Assembly (NCBI GenBank): GCA_036501345.1
Contig: DASYAN010000030.1
Coordinates: forward strand, 1-9,659
DNA from: DASYAN01 sp036501345
GTDB lineage: Bacteria; Chloroflexota; Ktedonobacteria; Ktedonobacterales; Ktedonobacteraceae
DNA length: 9,659 bases
Direction of reading: 5' to 3'
Translations under genes and position numbers: made by a program
Notes under the pieces: generated by a model
What the model was told of the DNA's origin: nothing
Seen by the model: only the letters and a program-made list of their open reading frames with translations
Databases searched by the model: none
Shown: one piece after another, positions 5,105 to 9,659 of the stretch
Position numbering within the stretch: the stretch's first letter is position 1
Layout: every line of letters starts with the position of its first letter

Positions 5105-6619
5105 ATGGATGTACAGATAACAACGCAAGCTATACATGATATTTCATGCGACGCACTGATTGTTGCAGCAGCACGTAAAAAGGTCGGCCAAGAGGTCCTG
5201 CTCATGAAAACGGCCACCGCTGTGGATGGATTATTGGATGGACTGATTCATGAACGTTGTACAGATGGGGAATTTAAAGGCAACCTGGGCGAGATCCTGA
5301 CAATACATCCCATGGGGCAGCTGGCCGCAACACGGGTGATTGTGATTGGGCTGGGAGATCTGCAAAAGATTAGCTCACAGACAGTCCGACGGGCCAGTGC
5401 CAGTGCGGCACGCCATTTGCAAAACACCGGAGCTCATCAAATCCTTCTAGCAATAGATGGGCCTAGTGATCGCCCTGACACAGCACGGCAAGTCCAGGCA
5501 CAGTTGGAAGGTGCACTCCTAGGACTCTACACCTTTCGCATCTATCAACGGACAGAGAACAATAGCAATAGCAAAGATATTTCACACATCAAGCTGCTGG
5601 CTAACGAAGAAAATAAAGCAGAGTTTGAACAAGCCATTCACAAAGCCCAGATTCTGGCCGAAGCAACCAATTTTGCACGCAACCTGATCAACGAGCCGCC
5701 CAATGTCTTAACACCCAATGAACTGGCTCACCGTACTAGCATAATGGCAAAAGGGGTTGGCCTGGAATGTGAGATATGGAATAAAGCCAAGATTGCAGAG
5801 CTAGGTATGGGTGGATTGCTCGGCGTATCGCAAGGGAGTGCTGAGCCACCACAATTCGTCATACTGCGCTACCGAGGCGCTCCAGACAGTGGTAAAGGTA
5901 TGGCATTGGTAGGCAAAGGGATCACCTTTGATACAGGAGGAATCTCGATCAAGCCTGCTCATAACATGGACACAATGAAGGGCGATATGGGCGGTGCCGC
6001 AGCAGTCATTGGTGCCATACAAGCAATCGCCAAACTAAGACCACCGATCAATGTAACGGCCCTGATCCCCACCTGTGAAAATATGCTCAGTGGAACTGCG
6101 TACCGTCCTGGTGATATTCTGCGTTTTATGAACGGCAAAACTATCGAGATCGTCAACACTGATGCCGAGGGTCGGCTGATCCTCGCCGACGCACTATCAT
6201 ATGCAGCACGCGAAGGACTATCACCCATCATTGATCTGGCAACCCTGACCGGTGGCATCGTGGTAGCACTTGGCTCAACTATGACTGGCCTGTTTTGCAA
6301 TGACGAATCCTTAACAGGTGAAATTATCGCTGCCGGACGTATCGCAGGAGAAAAATACTGGCCGATGCCTCTGGACGATGAATACAACGAGCAGATCAAG
6401 AGCGATATCGCCGACATCAAGCAGACAGGTGGAAGAACTGCTTCATCTGTAACAGCCGCTAAAATCCTGGAGCACTTCATAGGCGATGCAAAATGGGCTC
6501 ACCTGGATATCGCTGGCACAAGCTACCTTGATAGCAAGAAATCCTATCAGGAAAAGGGTGGGACTGGCGTCGGTGTACGCACGCTGGCAGAACTTGTTCT
6601 GCGCCTAGCACACAACTGA
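5105..6619 (+). CDS. pepA: Leucyl aminopeptidase (M17 family cytosol aminopeptidase)
   Basis: The product is a two-metal exopeptidase that removes N-terminal residues, especially leucine, from peptides in the cytoplasm; M17 enzymes are usually hexamers. With ATG 5105 it has 504 residues, the normal size, and the N-terminus MDVQITTQAI aligns with the usual M17 start. A TTG at 5075 with its own strong ribosome site would add ten residues and cannot be excluded. The N-terminal macro-like domain covers roughly residues 1-165. The catalytic domain has VGKGITFDTGG with Lys271 and Asp276, SIKP with Lys283, MKGDMGGAAA with Asp294, and NTDAEGR at 351-357 with Asp353, Glu355 and Arg357. All metal ligands and both catalytic residues of the family are therefore present. 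Some M17 proteins also bind DNA as regulators; nothing here shows that. It is followed after 120 nt by the peroxidase gene, which has its own promoter. Confidence 0.97.
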   Translation: MDVQITTQAIHDISCDALIVAAARKKVGQEVLLMKTATAVDGLLDGLIHERCTDGEFKGNLGEILTIHPMGQLAATRVIVIGLGDLQKISSQTVRRASASAARHLQNTGAHQILLAIDGPSDRPDTARQVQAQLEGALLGLYTFRIYQRTENNSNSKDISHIKLLANEENKAEFEQAIHKAQILAEATNFARNLINEPPNVLTPNELAHRTSIMAKGVGLECEIWNKAKIAELGMGGLLGVSQGSAEPPQFVILRYRGAPDSGKGMALVGKGITFDTGGISIKPAHNMDTMKGDMGGAAAVIGAIQAIAKLRPPINVTALIPTCENMLSGTAYRPGDILRFMNGKTIEIVNTDAEGRLILADALSYAAREGLSPIIDLATLTGGIVVALGSTMTGLFCNDESLTGEIIAAGRIAGEKYWPMPLDDEYNEQIKSDIADIKQTGGRTASSVTAAKILEHFIGDAKWAHLDIAGTSYLDSKKSYQEKGGTGVGVRTLAELVLRLAHN

Positions 6620-6644
6620 TAACTACTCTCAATCCAGACATCTT

Positions 6645-6674
6645 TTGACAAATCTGTGCTTACTCAGCTATACT
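6645..6674 (+). promoter_or_regulatory. Predicted SigA-type promoter of the peroxiredoxin gene
   Basis: TTGACA (6645-6650), 18-bp spacer, TATACT (6669-6674). The 12-mer CTCAGCTATACT at the -10 is shared exactly with the promoter at 7335-7363, and both are preceded by GTGCT within the spacer. Confidence 0.75.
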
Positions 6675-6739
6675 ATTATTAGCGAGTGAGCACTTACTTC
6701 ATTTAGCGCAATAGAAATAGAGCAAAGAGAGATTGCCCA

Positions 6740-7228
6740 ATGAGTAATGACCAAGTACAAGCAGGAAACCACGTTCAGATCGGAGACCATGCTCCCGACT
6801 TCACACTTCCAACACAAGCAGGATCAACGGTAAGCCTTAAAGATTTTCTAGGCAAATCGATCGTTGTGCTCTACTTCTATCCCAAAGACAATACCGGGGG
6901 CTGCACCAAAGAGGCCTGCTCTTTCCGAGATAGCTACGAAGTCTTCAAGGAGGCAGGAGCTGAAGTAATCGGTGTGAGTTCTGATTCGGTGGCTTCGCAT
7001 GACAAATTTGCCCAGAAGTATCGACTTCCCTTTATTCTAGCCAGTGACACTGGTGGCAAATTGAGGAAACGTTACGGCGTTCCAACCGCTCTTGGTATCT
7101 TGCCCGGGCGCGTAACATACATTATCGACAAGCAGGGCATAGTACGCCACATCTCCGTTTCACACTTTGCACCAGAAAAACACATCACAGAAGCATTGAA
7201 TATCCTGAAAGAACTCGCCACACAATAG
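6740..7228 (+). CDS. bcp: Thiol peroxidase, Bcp/PrxQ-type peroxiredoxin
   Basis: This 162-residue thioredoxin-fold enzyme reduces hydrogen peroxide and organic hydroperoxides in the cytoplasm with electrons from thioredoxin. The fold starts at GDHAPDFTLPTQAG (about residues 15-28). The active-site segment is FYPKDNTGGCTKEAC (46-60), with peroxidatic Cys55 in TxxC context and resolving Cys60 five residues later on the same helix, the atypical two-Cys PrxQ arrangement. Arg124 in PGRVTYIID is the conserved arginine. The size is typical of Bcp, with about ten extra N-terminal residues. The upstream ribosome site is weak (AGAGAGA before the ATG), but the first ATG and the domain agree. It sits behind its own strong promoter, 120 nt after pepA. 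No peroxide-sensor operator is recognisable. Confidence 0.96.
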   Translation: MSNDQVQAGNHVQIGDHAPDFTLPTQAGSTVSLKDFLGKSIVVLYFYPKDNTGGCTKEACSFRDSYEVFKEAGAEVIGVSSDSVASHDKFAQKYRLPFILASDTGGKLRKRYGVPTALGILPGRVTYIIDKQGIVRHISVSHFAPEKHITEALNILKELATQ

Positions 7229-7553
7229 ACTGCACCAGCCATATCAAAAGCGAGAGTTGTCCTACCACACTAAGTGCACCGACCGCTCCTTCAAGTCGTC
7301 TAGCAGTTGTCTTCCACTTGTCAAGAGCTTGGCATTGAAAAGCGTGCTCCCCTCAGCTATACTTAGAGCAGTTCGTTAGAGCTAAAAAACAATCTATCCG
7401 TAGTCAATAAAGTACTAGCATACCTCAATCTTTATCATAACAACGATGAACTTTTTATGTATGAGTGGTCTCCCACTATTGGGAAACCATTCTGGTCAGA
7501 TGTATGTATAACTATGCAAAGAAAGCATGAAAATCAAAGGAGCTTAGAGAGAT
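7229..7553. other. Intergenic region and leader of the 188-residue protein
   Basis: No gene is seen in these 325 bases. They hold the promoter at 7335-7363, a leader of roughly 185 nt, and a hairpin TGGTCTCCC (7466-7474) with GGGAAACCA (7481-7489), one C-A mismatch and a 6-nt loop. No clear terminator follows the peroxidase stop at 7228. Confidence 0.5.
7335..7363 (+). promoter_or_regulatory. Predicted SigA-type promoter of the 188-residue gene
   Basis: TTGAAA (7335-7340), 17-bp spacer, TATACT (7358-7363). The -10 context CTCAGCTATACT is identical to that of the peroxidase promoter at 6645-6674. Initiation near 7370 would give a long leader of about 185 nt. Confidence 0.65.
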
Positions 7554-8120
7554 ATGTCAGATCCACAACCATACGATCCTAGACAACAAAAGATATTATC
7601 CCCTGAAGAACAAGCAATGCAACAGCCATACTCAATGCGTTTCCCCAAAGAGACTAGATCGAAGGATGAGCAGACGCAAAGATTAGATAGTTTCTTGAGG
7701 ACACTAGGACCAGAGAAAGCAAATAAATCATCGGATACTGCATCCCAGAAGTCAAATGCACATAGCAAAGATAACTTTGATGTTTTAAATCGTCAGCTTA
7801 ATGATCCGGAAATAAAAAATGGCCATGATACTTCCAAAGCCATGCTAACAACGGAACAAAGCAAAAGGGGCTATGATGACATCATAAGATTTATGGATAT
7901 AAATCACAGATTAAACGAGACAAATAAGAAGTTAACCGATGACTATATGATCCTTAAAGATGTAAAACCGGAAGAATTCCGAAAGGTGGGCAAAGAGTTA
8001 CATCAATACTTGAATGATGATTTGAAGGGCAACCAGGTACCCATCTATGCTTATAATGTAGCACAGAGAAAGTTTAACAGCATGCTAACCAAATTAGATA
8101 TAATACGAGCCAAACTCTAA
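7554..8120 (+). CDS. Hydrophilic hypothetical protein, 188 residues, family unknown
   Basis: The frame opens MSDPQPYDPRQQKILSPEEQ and closes DIIRAKL before TAA. AAAGGAG lies 11 nt before the ATG, with GAGAGA closer, so translation is credible. The first 85 residues or so are rich in Gln, Ser, Lys, Asp and Pro and look disordered. Residues 95-188 look helical and charged (RGYDDIIRFMDINHRLNETNKK and following). There is no cysteine or tryptophan, no signal peptide and no membrane segment, so it is a cytoplasmic protein. The coding DNA is visibly richer in A than the neighbouring housekeeping genes, which may reflect its Lys/Asn content or foreign origin. It has its own promoter and is followed by a structured element and a terminator. 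I do not recognise the family and assign no function. Confidence 0.75.
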   Translation: MSDPQPYDPRQQKILSPEEQAMQQPYSMRFPKETRSKDEQTQRLDSFLRTLGPEKANKSSDTASQKSNAHSKDNFDVLNRQLNDPEIKNGHDTSKAMLTTEQSKRGYDDIIRFMDINHRLNETNKKLTDDYMILKDVKPEEFRKVGKELHQYLNDDLKGNQVPIYAYNVAQRKFNSMLTKLDIIRAKL

Positions 8121-8194
8121 CAGAGACTATAGCAACTTCAACTCTATTAACCTAGAATGAAGCTCGTTTGACAAGTAAGTGCACCATATGTGTC

Positions 8195-8284
8195 CAAAGG
8201 GGAAAGGCTGCAAGCGTAGATAAGCTTGTTTGTATACACAACCGTGTCCTGCTAACCTAGCAGGAATACAACCCTTCCCCTTTG
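8195..8284 (+). ncRNA. Candidate structured RNA of unknown family
   Basis: Ninety bases fold almost completely. An outer stem joins C8195 plus AAAGGGGAAAGG (8196-8207) to CCCTTCCCCTTT (8272-8283) plus G8284: 13 positions with a single A-C mismatch. Inside are hairpin CAAGC/GCTTG (8211-8215, 8224-8228, 8-nt loop) and helix TTGTAT/ATACAA (8230-8235, 8266-8271). That helix encloses two hairpins, ACAC-AACC-GTGT (8236-8247) and CCTGCTA-ACC-TAGCAGG (8248-8264). An intrinsic terminator follows after 14 nt on the same strand. It does not match the core motifs of the riboswitch classes, SRP, tmRNA or 6S that I know. It could be a small RNA, a 3'-UTR module of the preceding gene, or a DNA-level element such as a mobile-element hairpin. 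Confidence 0.5.
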
Positions 8285-8298
8285 AAGATCTTCCGATG

Positions 8299-8330
8299 CC
8301 CCTGGCAGAAATGCGCAGGGGTTCTTCTTT
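8299..8330 (+). terminator. Intrinsic terminator after the structured element
   Basis: CCCCTG (8299-8304) and GCA pair with TGC and CAGGGG (8316-8321), leaving one bulged G and a GAAA tetraloop (8308-8311). The stem is followed by TTCTTCTTT (8322-8330). The reverse strand lacks such a tail, so it ends plus-strand transcription: the 188-residue gene and/or the structured RNA. Confidence 0.75.
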
Positions 8331-8390
8331 GCTGAGGTTCTATAAGGCAATATAAAGAGTGAATAAACTAACGACGTATGGGACCACCGG

Positions 8391-8422
8391 AAGTTGTCCC
8401 CTTTTTCCGCTCAAGTTGTCCT
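8391..8422 (-). repeat. Two GGACAACTT motifs about 22 bp apart
   Basis: Read on the minus strand, AGGACAACTTG (8412-8422) is followed 22 bp later by GGGGACAACTT (8391-8401), with GAGCGGAAAA between. The pair at 618-649 on the plus strand has the same layout with 21-bp spacing and GCGCTGAAA between, although its second copy is GGACACCTT. The two sites lie in opposite orientation, as the ends of a mobile element would, but the 7.8 kb between them is housekeeping genes. Confidence 0.45.
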
Positions 8423-8494
8423 CTGCGTTTTGCAGAAAATATTTCTCATGAAGAGTTCTCGCTCATTATGATTGGGCTGCCTTCCTATCGAGCA

Positions 8495-9223
8495 TCAAGC
8501 CCCAAAGCGATTGCGCACAATAATGCGACTTGCACCATCCCTAGCAATCTGCTTGACCGCCATTGAGACTCGATTCTCTGCATTCAGGCCGCTCCAATAG
8601 GCATCAAGTACGCTTTCCGCATCGCCCTTCAGCGGCAACAAGAGAGGGTCACCACTGAAGCTAGGGAGCGGATTCCCATCGCCACGATAGGTTGTGAGGC
8701 CAAAGCCAAAGCCCTGGGGAGGCGTTGCTGGGCGATAGGTAACACGATCGGTGAGAGATGGGTCAGCGAGATTGGCCTTCAGGATGCTGAGCGTAAGGCT
8801 GCTAGGATATGGTTGCAGTTCGAGCATGGCACTGATACGTGGCGTATAGTGAGGAGCATCCGGCTCACGCTCGCGCGTTGCCAGAGCTGAGTCGAATGTA
8901 TCACCAGTTTGTAGAGCATCATAAATCGTACGCGTCTGATCTCCATTGCTCACTAGGTAGATCGAGGGCAGCTCGAGCATGGCTTCGTAGATGAGCAATT
9001 CAGGATGCTCCATGTGGCTGGTATCAATAGGCTCGGTCTTCAATGTCGTGCCAGCCGCAACAAATCGGCGGTTCCGACTCGATGCACTGCGGCCCATGAT
9101 CCAGTAGACGATCAGCCAGGCATCCTCAACAGACGAGCGTCCAACAATCAGACCTCGTCCAGGATAGGGATTGTTCTGTAGATGAGTCTCGAAATTTTCT
9201 GTAGCGATAGTATTAGCATGCAT
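8495..9223 (-). CDS. PurO-like IMP cyclohydrolase family protein
   Basis: This 242-residue protein resembles the archaeal-type IMP cyclohydrolase PurO, which closes FAICAR to IMP at the end of purine synthesis. Resemblances are NPYPGRGLIVGRSS at residues 18-31, a GRSASSRNRRF stretch (44-54), VSNGDQTRTIYDAL (91-104) and YTPRISAML (126-134), in the order seen in PurO. Most bacteria use the unrelated bifunctional PurH for this step, so the biological role here is uncertain: it could be a real cyclohydrolase or a relative with another nucleotide substrate. The protein is a little longer than archaeal PurO (about 200 residues). ATG 9223 follows a GAGGAT site at a rather long 12-nt distance. It lies 46 nt downstream of the Rpn-like gene on the same strand, so co-transcription is possible. 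Family call fairly sure, reaction inferred. Confidence 0.75.
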   Translation of the reverse strand: MHANTIATENFETHLQNNPYPGRGLIVGRSSVEDAWLIVYWIMGRSASSRNRRFVAAGTTLKTEPIDTSHMEHPELLIYEAMLELPSIYLVSNGDQTRTIYDALQTGDTFDSALATREREPDAPHYTPRISAMLELQPYPSSLTLSILKANLADPSLTDRVTYRPATPPQGFGFGLTTYRGDGNPLPSFSGDPLLLPLKGDAESVLDAYWSGLNAENRVSMAVKQIARDGASRIIVRNRFGA

Positions 9224-9269
9224 AACAAAATGTATCCTCGGTGAGTTTTGTCCTGATGTCCATCATATG

Positions 9270-9659
9270 TTAGAGAATATCACTCTGAGCTAGTAACCCC
9301 AACAACACACGGGCAGCCTGCTCATCTGATGCAAGAATCAGATCTTGCTGAAGCTGTTTGAGCTTTTCAACATCCTGAGTATAAGCAATGGTTTGCTGTA
9401 CTTGGGCTGTGGTTGCCAGGGCAGAAAACCGAACTTGAAGGATGTTCAAGATCGATTCTTGTAAGCCCTCAATCAGGCCCTTCATCAGACCTCGAGCCTC
9501 ACCTCGAGCCTCACCTCGAGCGACACGCTCCAAGACCACAGGATTTTCGTCAATGAATTCATCAAATTGATATTGCATGTGCAATGCCTCTTCAATCTCT
9601 AGCTTCTCTTGATAGGACATGGTTTGTGACCTCCACATGATCCGGTGGAACCGCAAAAT
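9270..9659 (-). CDS. C-terminal part of an Rpn-like (recombination-promoting nuclease / putative transposase) protein, 5' end off the window
   Basis: The minus-strand frame is open to the right edge and ends at TAG 9272-9270, giving about 129 residues. It reads SYQEKLEIEEALHMQYQFDE, then ARGEARGEARG, then a helical tail (LMKGLIEGLQESILNILQVRF...) ending LLGLLAQSDIL. A charged link followed by short EARG- or EGxxxG-type repeats and a helical tail is typical of the C-terminus of Rpn/YhgA-like proteins. The PD-(D/E)XK nuclease domain would lie upstream, outside this window. ATG 9620 has GGAGG 9 nt before it and could start a short stand-alone protein instead, so the extent upstream is unproven. 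Related proteins are thought to nick DNA and promote recombination; nothing in this part shows activity. Confidence 0.6.
   Translation of the reverse strand: MLRFHRIMWRSQTMSYQEKLEIEEALHMQYQFDEFIDENPVVLERVARGEARGEARGLMKGLIEGLQESILNILQVRFSALATTAQVQQTIAYTQDVEKLKQLQQDLILASDEQAARVLLGLLAQSDIL
9491..9520 (-). repeat. 12-bp tandem repeat encoding ARGE units
   Basis: CTCGAGCCTCAC occurs at 9491-9502 and 9503-9514, followed by a half copy CTCGAG (9515-9520). On the coding (minus) strand it gives ARGEARGEARG. Because 12 is a multiple of three, copy-number slippage would lengthen or shorten the protein without a frameshift. Confidence 0.75.

Larger units (their letters stand above)
8121..8494. other. 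Intergenic region with structured element, terminator and repeat pair
   Basis: No gene is credible in these 374 bases. They hold the folded element 8195-8284, the terminator 8299-8330 and a pair of GGACAACTT motifs on the minus strand (8391 and 8413). TTGACA at 8168-8173 resembles a -35 box but has no good -10 at 16-18 bp. A frame at 8378-8566 (+) overlaps the repeats and the opposite gene and has no ribosome site. Confidence 0.5.

Noticed and set aside
5959..6480. 173-codon frame antisense to pepA
   Set aside because: It is fully inside the conserved catalytic region of pepA on the opposite strand; Ser/Ile/Pro-rich composition is typical of an antisense shadow.
8168..8196. Promoter for the structured RNA from TTGACA at 8168
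   Set aside because: No acceptable -10 box at 16-18 bp; the nearest TATGTG is only 13 bp away, and initiation at normal distance would cut into the outer stem.
618..8422. A composite transposon spanning the window between the two inverted GGACAACTT pairs
   Set aside because: No transposase, target duplication or cargo signature lies between them; the interior is core genes, so the pairs are more likely independent remnants.
8378..8566. 62-codon plus-strand frame beyond the terminator
   Set aside because: It begins in the GGACAACTT repeat pair, overlaps the 3' end of the opposite gene and has no ribosome site.

Overview
The window looks like ordinary bacterial chromosome of moderate GC. It has SigA-type promoters, good Shine-Dalgarno sites, a SAM-I riboswitch and intrinsic terminators. 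Three things make a member of the Chloroflexota, perhaps Ktedonobacteria, my best guess: a PurO-type IMP cyclohydrolase homologue in a bacterium, an Rpn-like gene with an ARGE repeat, and small secreted proteins with no recognisable family. No rRNA or other phylogenetic marker was available to test this, so it is inference only.

Layout. 1-219 (-) is the start of a small secreted protein that runs off the left edge. 220-657 is non-coding and holds degenerate repeats. 658-1338 (-) is uracil-DNA glycosylase (ung). 1610-1901 (+) holds a weak short ORF overlapping a small hypothetical gene. 1921-3594 (+) is a complete metK unit: promoter, SAM-I riboswitch, terminator, two leader hairpins and S-adenosylmethionine synthetase. 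3712-4638 (-) is a secreted protein made of two near-identical 130-residue units, convergent with metK and separated from it by a 15-bp hairpin. 5005-6619 (+) is a promoter, a structured leader and leucyl aminopeptidase (pepA). 6645-7228 (+) is a promoter and a Bcp/PrxQ thiol peroxidase. 7335-8120 (+) is a promoter and an unrecognised hydrophilic 188-residue protein. 8195-8330 (+) is a densely paired candidate RNA followed by an intrinsic terminator. 8495-9223 (-) is a PurO-like IMP cyclohydrolase. 9270-9659 (-) is the C-terminal part of an Rpn-like protein that runs off the right edge.

The genes do not form one pathway. They are mostly single-gene housekeeping units (base-excision repair, SAM synthesis, peptide turnover, peroxide defence, a possible purine step), each with its own promoter, with unrecognised lineage-specific genes between them. 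The best-supported regulatory circuit is transcriptional feedback of SAM on metK: the anti-terminator and terminator pairings can both be read directly. The signals least explained by known families are the structured element at 8195-8284, the intergenic 9-mer GGACAACTT (four exact copies, one closely spaced pair about 22 bp apart), and the in-frame duplication of the secreted protein.
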